Numbered from the stretch's first letter, positions 1 to 11,643 are shown. The stretch is 64,000 nucleotides of DNA from Solanum dulcamara (GCF_947179165.1 NC_077242.1:39017597-39081596), one strand, 5' to 3'. A program made the numbers and translations. Notes: generated by a model from the letters alone, not told the origin.

Positions 1-118
1 TGTGATTGTTGTTGTTATTATCATTATTGTTGTTGTTATTATTGTTAATGTTATTGTTATTATTATCGTTATTGTTGTTGTTCTTGTTATTATTATTATT
101 ATTGTTGTTGTTATTATT
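1..118. repeat. ATT/GTT trinucleotide microsatellite (left part)
   Basis: The sequence is almost entirely TTG and TTA triplets. It continues in the same sense at 3024, so the solo LTR between them appears to have been inserted into one array. Confidence 0.9.
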
Positions 119-3023
119 TGTAACACCCCTTAAAATGTTATTGATTCATGGATCCTTTCATTCATGAAGTCCAAATAAATTATCAAAAAAACTATTTAAT
201 TCAAGCATGAAACTTTTGGATTTTCATATCATGATTCTAATTGCATAGATTATTAAATATTTGAAGTTTAATCACCTATCTTATGTTAGTTTATGTTGGC
301 TCTTAAATGCATTAATTTTTTTTTGATTTATGAAAGGTCCTTATATGAAGACATAAAAATATTTTAAAGTATTTTGATTATATTATGATCTCTCATGCCT
401 AAAGTATTTTGATCAAAATTATTTCTCTCATTACTAAAGTATTTTGATTATATTATGATCTCTCATGCCTAAAAATATTTTTATCATATTATGATCTCAC
501 ATTACTAAAGTATTTTGATCATAATTATGTTCTCTAATGACTAAAATATTTTGATTATATTATGATCTCTCATATTTTGATCATAATTATTTCACTCATG
601 ACTAAAGTATTTTGATTATATTATGTTCTCTCATGACTAAAGTATTTTGATCATGTTCTAAAGTATTTTGATCATATTCTAAAAGTATTTTGATCATATT
701 CTAAAAGTATTTTGATCATGTTCTCTCATGACTAAAGTATTTTTATCATATTCTAAAGTATTTTGATCATATTCTAAAAGTATTTTGATCATGTTCTCTC
801 ATTACTAAAGTATTTTTATCATATTCTAAAGTATTTTGATCATATTCTAAAGTATTTTGATCATATTCTAAAAGTATTTTGATCATGTTCTCTCATGACT
901 AAAGTATTTCGATCATTTTCTAAAGTATTTTGATCATGTTCTCTCATGCCTAAAGTACTTTGGGCATAACTTTTCGTAGGATGGTCCAAATTAGGTGATT
1001 CAAATTTCTGAGTAACCACAACATCATTACCTACAACTTTCATGAAGAACACATCTTAAGATTCGGAGCTTAAGTAGATCAAATAAATTGATCTTTGCAA
1101 GACATAGTGTTGTAATGGAATGGAGTATTTGTAGAATAAAATTCATATCTCGATGTAGAATGCTCCAAATCGGATGATTCTTGAACTAACTGAAACTAGA
1201 CTTCTATATCTACAATTCTTATGAAGACACTAAATTCTAATAAGGAATTTATCTTATTCAAACGCAGCTTCGAAAACGGATATTCCGTTAAAAGAGATTT
1301 CATCTCACCTACCATACAAAGATCTAGAACCATTTGACATCATCCATGACATCAAAATTCTTCATTGAATTTTCAAGATCATCCTTTATGATTATGTTTT
1401 TTTATTGTTAGGTCCCCCCTCCACACCTATAAATACCCACCTTATTTCCTCATTTTATTCACCAAGCTTTCTTAAGCAACTCTTCTCTCTATATACTTCT
1501 TTACTCCTTCTCAAATATAGTTTTAGTTTTAGTAGTATAAAAATAGTACTCCGGTGATTCTTATATTCCGGGTAGTACACAAAACAAACCGGCGAGAAGA
1601 AAAGGCTAGGGGTCCAAGAGTGTTCCAATTCGAAGTAAAGCTTCCGATTTAAGATATGTAAGGCTTTCATAGCATTGGATTGAGTTCGTCCATGCGCCCA
1701 ATATTTAAATTTATTATAATTGAGTTATAGTTGAGTTTTATCCAAATCTTGAATTCTAAATGAAATAATTCTTCTTCTATTGAGTTTGATATATTTATGC
1801 ATTAATATTATTATTATTGTTATCTCTTATATTATTGGAATTATTGTTCATGGCTACTTTCCCATGAATCCTAATTAATTTGATGTTCATGAATATTTTT
1901 ACACATGTTTTGAGTAAAGATGTTGACTTTTACTATTTTCATTGATAAAAATAAAGTTATATGAATTAATACTATATATGTATTTTATTGAGTTTTAAAA
2001 GAGCAAAAGAGTTGAGTTTGAATGAATTTGAACAAATGATAATTTGAGCAAGATGTTTTGATGAGATGTAAATAATGTTTTTTGGAAGTATAATGATTGA
2101 TGAACATGAAATGAGATGAGTTTGATGATTTAAATTAAAGTCCAATGAGACTAGATGATGAGTTTAATATGAGCACATATTTTGGGAGTAGTATTGAGCA
2201 CCGAGTTGGATAAGAGTTTAACTGACTCAAACCCCAGAACTACGTAGCCAGCGTAGGATGGAGGCTATGCCTCTTAAGTCCCAAAAAGAGGACTTTGATG
2301 AGTGGATCCAAGATGGTGATGTCCTTTACCCTGGCAAGGTATTGGATGGATGTGGCAACAACATCGCTTCGTTGTATCATCGCTAGCTCATAAGTGATGG
2401 TTGTCGGTTAGAGAAACTCCCAACTGAGTAAGCATTGCTTATTACTATTATTTTTTTATTATTATATTTTAAACTTGCATTACATATTGATGTTGAGATG
2501 ATGTTGAGTTCTGAGCTGAGTTTTCTTGAGAGGAGTTTTTTTGATATCTGTCCTTACCTTCCTGCCATTTTACATACTCGTACATTCCACGTACTGATGT
2601 CATTCGACCTGCATCGTTTTATGATGCAGATACAGGTGTTAGAGATCCTCAACAGGTGCATGTTGAAGATCATTTCTTTTCGGCTATTTGGTGAGTCCTT
2701 CTTATATTCGAAGGAACTCCTTATCCTTTTATTATTGTTGAGTGTGATATTTCTTTTGAGGTAGCCATTGACATGTCATTGGCACCATCTAAGAGTATTA
2801 GAGGCTTCATAGACAGAGTTTGATGATGTAATCCAAGTAGTTCTCCTCAGAAACTACTTCTTCTAAGATTTTTTTTTTTATATTGATGATGAAAAGCCCA
2901 CATTAGTATTCTTAAGTCTTCCGCTGATGAACAAATGAGTAATGAGACTAAGTGGTTCTCTTGGAAGCCAGAGATAGTTTCTGAGTGCCGGCCACGCCTA
3001 GGGTACCATCTCGGGGCGTGACA
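119..3023 (+). mobile_element. Solo LTR, copy 1 (Ty3/gypsy-type, family 'S')
   Basis: It begins TGTAACACCCCTTAAAATG and ends CTCGGGGCGTGACA. From about 959 to the end it matches the other two copies of the same family, at 21151-23269 (inverted) and 42389-44535. No gag or pol lies between two LTRs, so this is a solo LTR left by LTR-LTR recombination. It is flanked by the same ATT/GTT microsatellite on both sides; the flanking 5-mers are ttatt and ttgtt, a 4/5 match, so the target duplication is blurred by the repeat. It is about 0.8 kb longer than its relatives because of an extra block at 138-958 that contains a minisatellite. The family assignment rests on terminal sequence and the shared LTR layout only. 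Confidence 0.8.
350..958. repeat. Minisatellite in the LTR built on AAAGTATTTTGATCAT
   Basis: The phrase TAAAGTATTTTGATCAT recurs more than fifteen times, alternating with CTCTCATGACTAAAG or ATATTCTAAAAG linkers. Units run roughly 20-60 bp and vary by a few bases. The other two copies of this LTR family have no such array, so the expansion belongs to this copy or its sublineage. GATCATGTTC and similar parts are nearly self-complementary. Confidence 0.85.
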
Positions 3024-3604
<581 letters not shown>

Positions 3605-3751
3605 ATTATTAAAGACGTAGAAATTGATATTACACAAAACATGTCAACATTAGAGATAAAGATTAGACAAGAAAGCAGTGAAGATAAATTTGATAGAATA
3701 ACTAACTCACTAAGGTGCAATGAAAATTTTAATGATATAGATATAGAATGA
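3605..3751 (+). pseudogene. 3' remnant of a viral ORF, running out of the microsatellite
   Basis: An open frame runs from the microsatellite edge to a TGA at 3749-3751. An internal ATG lies at 3641. The stop overlaps the next start as ATGA (3748-3751), a coupling typical of tungro- and badnavirus ORF junctions. The residues are highly charged, and I recognise no domain. Its 5' part is missing, which places the left end of the integrated copy inside the first viral ORF. Confidence 0.55.
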
Positions 3752-4014
3752 AAAAACATCCTACTTTTGTTGATATAAAAATAGATAATAATTATTTATG
3801 GAAGTTTAGAAAGCACTTAAAAGATACCCAAAATAGTAAAGAAAAATGCAAAAGATTATTACGTTTAATATTAAAAGATAACAAAAGCGACATAGAATCT
3901 ATAATTAGGACAAAGCAAATTCTAGATGATCATGATAACGTCATAAAAGGACTAACAGATAATATAAAACTTATTAAAATTGAGATTGAAACTCATCCTT
4001 CTAGTATAGGATAA
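3748..4014 (+). CDS. Small viral ORF, 88 codons, function unknown
   Basis: This is an intact 88-residue lysine- and isoleucine-rich reading frame starting in an ATGA overlap with the preceding ORF. It is mostly predicted helical, with heptad-like spacing of Ile/Leu in the second half, so a coiled coil is possible, as in the small virion-associated proteins of caulimovirids. No recognised catalytic motif is present. Base use (very A-rich) matches the rest of the viral block. It is part of a dead provirus, so expression is not expected. Confidence 0.6.
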   Translation: MKKHPTFVDIKIDNNYLWKFRKHLKDTQNSKEKCKRLLRLILKDNKSDIESIIRTKQILDDHDNVIKGLTDNIKLIKIEIETHPSSIG

Positions 4015-4017
4015 TGA

Positions 4018-4275
4018 AATGACAACCCTCCTTCGCAGAGATAAGGTTAGATAACCGATTATATTGGACATCTCAAAGAAATTTAAAAAATGCTAAGATA
4101 AAAGACAAGGCTATTAAAAGATATTCACAAAGATTAGATCCTACCATGCCCGAATAGATAAAGAGAGTACAAGAAAAAAATACTTGCTAATAATGAAGAT
4201 ATAATAAATGAAAAATATAATATAAATTTACTAAGAAATTATTATTTCAAAAATCAGATAGCTAATTTAGGATAA
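4018..4275 (+). pseudogene. Decayed small viral ORF
   Basis: Between two intact small ORFs lies a stretch that reads as protein only with breaks: a frame beginning near 4034 is stopped by TAG at about 4156-4158, and a second frame carries on to TAA at 4273-4275, two bases before the next ATG. Composition (Lys, Asn, Ile) is like its neighbours. I infer a third small ORF of roughly 85 codons with one nonsense mutation and one frameshift. Confidence 0.5.
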
Positions 4276-4276
4276 A

Positions 4277-4537
4277 ATGGAAAACAAATCTAATTATAAA
4301 TTAATTAATGAACAAGATCCTCTAAAAATAGAGCAAGATTTATATGAAATACAAAGAACGATAATTTACTTTGGAAATTTATTAGTTAAAGAGATTCAAA
4401 CTTTAAAAGATATACTAAATCAAAAAGAAATGAAAATTGGTAAAGAACCTATAAATAAAATCTTAGATATTATAAGATCCCATGTTTCAAAAATAAAAAT
4501 ACCTGAAGGATACAGAGGAAATAATCTAAAATGGTAA
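4277..4537 (+). CDS. Small viral ORF, 86 codons, function unknown
   Basis: This is an intact 86-codon frame with Leu/Ile/Lys spacing suggestive of an amphipathic helix in the middle and a basic C-terminus. It ends in an ATGGTAA overlap with the coat-protein ORF (ATG at 4531, TAA at 4535-4537). The position directly upstream of the structural ORF matches the small virion-associated or DNA-binding protein of several caulimovirid genera, but I cannot assign it by motif. Confidence 0.6.
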   Translation: MENKSNYKLINEQDPLKIEQDLYEIQRTIIYFGNLLVKEIQTLKDILNQKEMKIGKEPINKILDIIRSHVSKIKIPEGYRGNNLKW

Positions 4538-5860
4538 ACTCCGATTCCGAAAATTCAGAAATAGATAGCCTTATAATAAATATAAAAGGAACCCAGTTAA
4601 AAAATGAAGGCGATATGATAAACTTAAAAATGGATACAGTCAAACCAGAAGTAGATTTTAATCCTAATATTACTAAGCTCCCTACTCAAGCTGAAACCAG
4701 GCGAACAAGTTTTAATAGACCCACTAGGACTTATGCAGGTATAAATGCTGCATTAAGAACAAAAGATAGTCACACACCCGTAGGATCAATGAAAACTGAA
4801 GCAATTAATCCGTTTGGAATATATCTGGATTTAGATTGTATTAATAATACTGAGGAAGCTATAGATAAATGGGAAACTTCTTTAAGGATAGCAGTAACAG
4901 TAAACAAAATGGATTATGACACCACTAAACATTTTATAGAACGAAGTCTATTAAATAGCGTGTTAAAATTTTGGCAAAACTTAAACGATGCCACTCGAAA
5001 TGATATTTTTGGTGCCGATGATAATATTGCTAATTTAATTACAAGAGCTACTGAAGCTATAAGATTAGAATTTGCCGGAGAAGGTAATATTTTAAAAGAC
5101 CCTGCAATGATTAAAAAATACGAAATTGCTTTGTTAAGATTACAATTATGTGATATGTGTGAAATAGATAAATATATTTGTGTCTTTCAAGATTATTATT
5201 ACTATGTTTACAATAGAGGTAAAAATACAGAAATGTATTTACCGATGTTTTTTACTAAGATACCAGACTCTTGGGGTAAAAAGTTAATAGACACTTATAA
5301 TCCCGAAACAGCCGATACTTTAGGAAAAAGAATAACTCATTTAAAAGATAAGCTTAGTATATGGTGTGCGGATGTCATATTAGCTAAAGCAACAAAAGGA
5401 TTAAGAAAAGAAAGTAAGCCTATGTTGTGATAATCCTAAAATGCCTATAATGATTGGATGTGAAAGTCCCTATTATTACAAAAAGATTAAAAGAAAATAT
5501 AAGAAAAAGAAACTCTTTAAGAAAAAATATTTTAAAAAGAGAAAGGCTAGATATTACAAAAAGAAAGGATATACACGATATCAAAAACCTTTTTACAAAA
5601 GGAATAATAAAAGAAAAAATCTAAAAGAATGTTGATGTTACTACTGCAAAGAGATAGTACACTATGCTAATAGATGCCCAAAGAAATTTGCTAATAATAA
5701 CAAGAAAATAGAAATCGATGAGGATATAGAAGAAATGATAAATTTAGAAGAATTTATACAACTAAATAATTTTGAAGAAGTAGAATCCGACGATACAATA
5801 TTTATTTTAACTGATACAGATTATTATTCTTCGTCAGATGAAGACAATCAAAATGAATAA
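4531..5860 (+). pseudogene. Viral coat-protein ORF with basic tail and CCHC zinc knuckle (broken)
   Basis: Residues 1-299 (to TGA at 5428-5430) form an acidic N-terminus followed by a coat-protein core with the conserved aromatic and Trp pattern seen in Caulimoviridae (for example FWQNL, YYYYVYNRG and SIWCADV). After a shift of frame, 5441 onward encodes a very basic Lys/Arg/Tyr-rich tract and then the knuckle CYYCKEIVHYANRC (C-x2-C-x4-H-x4-C), which binds RNA in gag and caulimovirid capsid proteins. An in-frame TGA at 5633-5635 directly precedes the knuckle. An acidic tail ends near 5860, overlapping the next ORF start at 5838. The lesions are therefore one frameshift and one nonsense codon. 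Confidence 0.8.
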
Positions 5861-7154
5861 TGAAATAGAAATTGATGTAATAGAAGAAACGATAGAACAA
5901 GTTGGAGAATATAAGCAAGATATTTTTATTGATAAAAGAAAATTAAAACAAATACAAAAAGAAAAGTTTTCTTTGACTAACTACTCAGGATTTGACGTAA
6001 ATATACTTGATAGATTCGGATTAAGAAAAAGACAACATCATTTATTTTATGGATTAAATATCTAAGAAAGAGCGTTAGAAGTTTCAGTTACTTCTAATAA
6101 AATAATGATTCCTTTATTATCCAAAAAAGATATTCAAGATAAATTACGAAAAATAAAAATAGAAATTCGAAATACTCTAGGATGGATACATATAGGAGCA
6201 ATCCAGATAATAATAAAATCTACATTTAAAGAAGAATTAGATACCCCAATAGATTTAGCTATTATAGATAATAGGATAATAAACAGGAAAGAAGCCTGCT
6301 TAGGAATACTACGAGGAAATTTATAATACGGAAATATTAAATTTAATGTTTATCCTAGAATTTCATACCATCTTCTAGATAAGGATTTTGATAAAACTTT
6401 AAGCTTAATACAAGATTTTAAAAGAAAAGATTTCTTTCATAAATACAATAGACCCTATTCGATAACATATGTAATCTCATATGCTATTTCTAATACACAT
6501 CATTCTGATTGCTTTGTCATAAAAGAGACAATAGATTATCCCCATCTATTTGAAGAAGTCAATCAGATACAAATGCCTAGTATAATACAGATACAAGAAA
6601 TAGAAGATACACCATTAGATTTAGATTTACAATCTAAACCTTTGTACTATCAACAAGATTCCACATCTCGACTATCCTTTGAGGAAACTCGAGTCATAAA
6701 TCCTACAGTGATGCTAAGAAGAACACAATCGAAAAGAGTTAGACAATCTATCTTAGAAGCAAAAAATGATGAAATAAAAAACTATAAGATAAAAGGAGAA
6801 TATTTTACTGGTATACAATTTGTTCCCATTAACATCCTATTAGATACAGGAGCCAGTGGAAATTACATTAGCCTTAGGCTATGTAACCATCTCCAACAAT
6901 ATAAACTAAAAGATAATCATCTTTATACTGATTTTAATGGAAAGAGACATGAAATAACAAACATGATAGAAACCATTTTAAGATTCAAAGATAACACTAT
7001 ACCTATAAGACTATTGGTTGAACCAGAAGAAAATAATGATATGGTAGAAATACTGCTAGGAACTACTTTCCTAGATAGTGTAAAACCATATGATATTCTT
7101 GATCATGGTATCAAGATTACTTACAATGATAAGATAATTTTCATATCAAAATGA
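5838..7154 (+). pseudogene. Viral movement protein joined to a retropepsin-like domain (two in-frame stops)
   Basis: One frame runs the whole length, with TAA at 6063-6065 and 6324-6326. The first half shows the caulimovirid 30K-type movement-protein pattern: a strand ending in IPLLS, GWIHIGAIQI, a central D-N-R (AIIDNRI), and later YPRISYHLLDKD and SYAISNTHH. The second half (about 6780-7154) is retropepsin-like: ILLDTGASGNYIS carries the catalytic D-T-G-A-S, and EILLGTTFLD is the late hydrophobic-Gly strand. The ORF ends in an ATGA overlap with the next frame. A protease-like domain on the C-terminus of the movement-protein ORF, separate from the polymerase ORF, is unusual. The movement-protein call is by pattern and is moderately sure; the DTGAS motif is unambiguous. 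Confidence 0.75.
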
Positions 7155-9115
7155 CAAGTCCATATAGTACCTATATACCAATAGGAATAACTTATAAAGA
7201 TTACAAAGCCAAATATTTTGCTGCCTATATAGATAACGGATTAGGAATATGTTGCTGTAGACCAGAAGTATTCCCCAAAGAATACCATCAAGAATTACCC
7301 ATTACTAAGGGAAAAGATATATCTAATAATATTGTAATAATGTCTAAAGGCATTGCTCAACCGATCATACTACTAGGATATTTTTTAACAAATTATCCTC
7401 CGTTTTATTTTCATAATACCGGACAAGATATTCTATTAGGAAATAACTTTTTAGAAATGTTGCATACTGTTTTATATGATAGAGTTTTATTTCAAATAAA
7501 ATTCAAAACTCCTTGCCAACATATTATTGTGGTAAAATGATTTAAAACTGCTTACTCCAAAAGATTACCTATTCACTTTAAACCTCGCACAGCCCAGCGT
7601 GGTGATATAGGATATCAAGATAAGCCATTTTTTCCAAAAAGTACTCCATTACTTCAATACGATACGGATTGGGACAACCCTCAAACAATAAATAAACAAT
7701 CTAACAACTTGTTAGAATATCAAATAACTTTTAATAAATTAGAAGAAAGTTTAGACATGATTAAACAAAAGTTAGAACAATGTTTTTCAGAAAATCCTTT
7801 AGAATTTTGGGATAAAAATAAGATAGAAGCCAAGTTAGAAATGAAAGATAAAGACAAAGTTATTAGAGTAAAACCAATGAGATATAACCCCAATGACCAA
7901 GAAGAATTCTAAAAACAGATTAAGGAATTATTAAGTCTTAGAATAATAAGACCTAGTAACTCCCCTCATAGTTCACCAGCCTTTATGGTTAGAAATTATG
8001 CAGAGATAGTACAAAATAAACCAAGGAGGGTTATTAACTATAAAAAATTAAATGATAATACTATATTTGATGGATATTTCTTACCACATAAAGAAAGCCT
8101 AATTAATAGAACTACTAACAAAAAGATATTTTCTAAGTTTGATTGTAAAAGTGGATTTTGGCAAATAAAAATGAATAAAGATAGTATTCATTATACCGCA
8201 TTCTCTACCCCGCAAGGGCAGTATGAATGGTTAGTCATGTCATTTGGATTAAAAAATGCACCCCAGATATTTCAAAGAAAAATGAATAATATCTTTAAAG
8301 ATTATGACTATATATTTGTCTACGTTGATGATATTTTAGTTTTGTCTGATAGCCTTGAAGAACACCTGATACACCTAAATAAAAAGAAAGCAAGCTTATT
8401 AAAAAATGAGATAGAATTTTTAGGAATAATAATTGACGGAAATGGTATAAAATTACAAAGCCATATAGTCAAAAAAATATCTATTTTCTCAGATAAATTA
8501 GTCGATAAAAAGCAAGTACAAAGCTTTTTAGGGATACTTAACTATGCCTCAGATTATATTCAAAATTTGGCTGAACTAAGAAAGCCATTTCAAGAATTAT
8601 TAAAAAGGGATAAGAGCTTTGAATTTAATGAAGTCTTAATAAAAAAAGTAAATGATATTAAATCTATTTGTAAAAACTTACCAAAATTACAATTACCAAA
8701 AGATAGTGATAATTTAATTTTAGAAACAGATGCTTCGGAACAGTGCTGGAGCGGAGTATTAAAAAAGATAGATTATGATCTTAATAAAAATAAGATAGGA
8801 GAAAGTCTATGTAAATATTATTCCGAAACTTTTTCAGATACACAAACTAGATATCATATTAATGAAAAAAATTTGTTAGCCATAGTAAAAAGTTGTCAAA
8901 AATTATATTATTTTTTACTACCAAAACGATTTACTCTTAGAACTGATAATACTCAAGTAAAGGCTCTTGTTCATAATAATCTTTCGTCAAAATCGGAATA
9001 TAAATGATTTATTAGATGGCAAATGCTTTTATCCGAATATTCTTTTGATATTGAAATTATTCGCTCTAATAAAAATATTGCAGCAGATTTTCTCACCAGA
9101 GATGGAAAGAATTAA
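7151..9115 (+). pseudogene. Viral polymerase: second retropepsin-like domain, RT, RNase H (broken)
   Basis: One frame from 7151 to TAA 9113-9115 is broken by TGA 7538-7540, TAA 7910-7912 and TGA 9005-9007. The first 129 residues look like another retropepsin: AAYIDNGLGICCC, where D-T-G is expected, and DILLGNNFLE at the far end. RT follows with FSKFDCKSGFWQIK, the PQG..EW..MSFGLKNAP block and catalytic YVDD at 8321-8332. RNase H has LETDASEQCW and the late AADFL. Between EEHLIHL and KKKASLLKNEIEFLG about twenty residues usual in the family are missing, so an internal deletion is likely near 8385. In a live relative this protein would process the polyprotein and copy pregenomic RNA. Confidence 0.85.
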
Positions 9116-10178
9116 CGACCATCTTCAAGATATTGATAAAGAATTTAAGGATATTCAAAAGGCAGTTTCAGATATTATCGAAATTGCTAATTTTGATTGT
9201 GAGCAACTGATTGCTGACAAATTAATCAGTGTATGTGCCCAAATAACGTCCAAAATTGGACAATGCAGCGATTCTTACGATATTGTTAATAGTTTGATAA
9301 AAATTCAAAAAGATGATACCTCTACGACAGAGACACAAACAGATATGTATAATAAAATGTCTTTTAGACCCAAGAGACCGCAAAAAGGAATTACTTTGAG
9401 AACAATGAAAGAGAAGTTTGATAAATTACTCTCATTTGATGGAGAAAACCAGGAAAAGATAATGAGAGATTTATTTTCTCTCAAGACGATACCAAATCGA
9501 TACATTGATTGTACGGGAATATACCCCAGAATTAATTATCTACAAGATTCCTCTCCTCAGGAGATTAGATATTGGTATGATTTCGGAGCAGTTAATTCCA
9601 TTTATTTAACAACTCGCAACTTTCCCAAAATTAGCCGATTACCATCTTGGGTTCAAGATGGCGTAAAAGATTGTTATTTGAATAATTCCACAATTACGGT
9701 GAAAGATATACTGGTCCTTAAGTTTATTTCTTCTGGACCTAATTATTATAAAGAAGAAAGATACCCTGCATATCACTTTATGCAAATTGATAAAGCCGAT
9801 GATTTTAATATTATTAATAATTATCAAGAAAGATCTTTTGTACGCTTCGCAGAAAAAGATGTTCATTACAGATGAGCAATCGGTTTAAGGATAGTTCTTC
9901 AAAACATGGAACATAGTTTCAAAAGAGGATTCAGGACCTACGGAGGAACGAAAATACACTCCTCCATTATGATTTCCCCTGCTAACACTACACCACCGTC
10001 GGCAAAAAGATATATGCAAACCAAGATAGACCTGATTAATAAGGGAATTATTAGATCAAGTCCGCAGGCACAACAAAGATTATGTGAGATGAGAAAGCAC
10101 GCCAAAGGGGCGTGTGAATTCTGCTCTCCGAGAAAAGAAAAGATAATTGAAAATGCCATGTCCACATCATCCGAATAA
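9102..10178 (+). pseudogene. Last viral ORF (ORF4/TAV-position), about 358 codons with one TGA
   Basis: ATG at 9102 overlaps the polymerase stop. The frame runs to TGA 9873-9875 and then stays open, in the same frame, to TAA at 10178. This suggests one ORF of about 358 codons with a single nonsense mutation. Position downstream of the polymerase matches the transactivator/viroplasmin gene of solendo- and cavemoviruses and P46 of tungroviruses; I cannot choose by motif. The first part is acidic with heptad spacing; the centre is globular-looking with many Tyr and Trp; the C-terminus is basic and contains CEMRKHAKGACEFC, spaced C-x4-H-x4-C-x2-C. Confidence 0.65.
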
Positions 10179-10814
10179 AGTTCTGACGTGTGGAAAAAGA
10201 GATAAGGATCAAGATGTAGAAGATAAGGATTCATTTTGGTAAGATAAAGACACATTTGTCATTTTGTGATAGGTGGTCCTACTATCTTGTCTACTTTGAC
10301 AAATGGAAGAAGAAGATAAAAATAGAAAAGGCAAGAAGATGAGCAAGAAATCAAGGATAGAAGACAAAGGAGAAGATAGCGACATATATCTAACCTTTTG
10401 TCATTTTGTAATAAGATATGATAGTGACTAGTATCTAATATTTTGTCATTTTGTAATAATTTTAAGTGAATAGTATGCGTAGAAAAAGATGACACTTTTG
10501 TCATTTTGTAAGATAGAAAAGTCTTTAGATGTTTAGGATAGGTATAAGGTCATTATCAAGTTATTTTCTAATTTGAAGTCCGTAGTTGAAGTCCGTCTCC
10601 TTCATTTATTAAAGGAGACAGTTTGTAACACAGAGGGGGCATCGATCAGAAAAGAACCTCAAATACTCTCCTCTCTTTTGTAAACTATCCCCACTACGAA
10701 TATATGAATAAAAACTAAGAAGTTTTTGAGTTACTTTCTTGAGCAAATATTATTATTACTGTTATAATCTTTTTCCTTTTATAAAAACACAAGTCTCCCC
10801 TTCCATATCACCCT
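10179..10814 (+). promoter_or_regulatory. Viral large intergenic region (promoter/3' end)
   Basis: This is a non-coding A-rich stretch after the last ORF. It holds a TGACGTGTGG element near 10183 (as-1/G-box-like), four copies of a TTTTGTCATTTTGTAA word (10255, 10395, 10441, 10496), a TATTAAAGG TATA-like site near 10608, and AATAAA at 10707-10712. In caulimovirids this region drives and terminates the pregenomic RNA. The leader and primer-binding site are not found before the microsatellite starts. Role by position and family only. Confidence 0.55.
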
Positions 10815-10828
10815 TACGCCTTAGAGTA

Positions 10829-10907
10829 GAATAATAATAACAAAAAGAATAACAATAACAATAACAATAATAAGAATAATAACAACAACAACAACAACAA
10901 CAACAAC

Positions 10908-10948
<41 letters not shown>

Positions 10949-10988
10949 CAATAACAACAACAACAATAACAACAACAACAACAACAAC

Positions 10989-11032
<44 letters not shown>

Positions 11033-11207
11033 TAATAATAATAATAACTATAACAATAATAATAATAATAATAACAATAATAATAATAATAATAATAACA
11101 ACAATAATAATAATAATATTAATAAAAACAACAACAACAATAACAATAATAATAACAACAACAACAACAATAATAATAATAGTAACAATAATAACAATAA
11201 AAATAAC

Positions 11208-11245
<38 letters not shown>

Positions 11246-11283
11246 CAACAACAACAATAATAATAATAATAAAAACAACGGTA

Positions 11284-11335
<52 letters not shown>

Positions 11336-11372
11336 CAACAACAACAACAACAAAAATAATAATAATAATAAC

Positions 11373-11404
<32 letters not shown>

Positions 11405-11643
11405 TAACAACAACAGTAATAATAATAATAATAATTAATAATAATAATAACAATAATAAAAATAACAACAACAATAATAATAATAATAACAACAATAATA
11501 ATAATAACAATAATAAAAACAATAATAACAATAATAATAATAACGATAATAACAACAACAACAATAATAATAATAATAATAATAATAACAATAATAAAAA
11601 CAATAATAACAATAATAATAATAACGATAATAACAACAACAAC

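Larger units (their letters stand above)
3605..10814 (+). mobile_element. Endogenous pararetrovirus (Caulimoviridae), near full-length but defective
   Basis: About 7.2 kb of A-rich sequence carries, in order, small ORFs, a coat-protein-like ORF with basic tail and CCHC knuckle, a movement-protein-like region, two retropepsin-like domains, reverse transcriptase with YVDD, RNase H, and a last ORF of about 358 codons. There is no integrase and there are no LTRs, as expected for Caulimoviridae. Coat protein upstream of movement protein fits the cavemo-/solendovirus arrangement known in nightshade genomes, but the ATGA-linked small ORFs recall tungro- and badnaviruses, so the genus is open. The copy starts inside its first ORF and ends after a poly(A) signal. 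I see no tRNA-Met primer site. Multiple stops, frameshifts and an RT deletion make it non-functional. Both ends abut trinucleotide microsatellites. Confidence 0.9.

Noticed and set aside
350..958. Regular repeats that could suggest a CRISPR-like array
   Set aside because: The spacers are not unique and the context is a plant LTR; it is a minisatellite.
3605..10814. Intact, inducible viral genome
   Set aside because: Every large ORF has at least one stop or frameshift, RT has an internal deletion, and the leader is missing.
10740..10828. Viral tRNA-Met primer-binding site
   Set aside because: No sequence close to TGGTATCAGAGC is present here or at the left end, so the leader appears to be missing.
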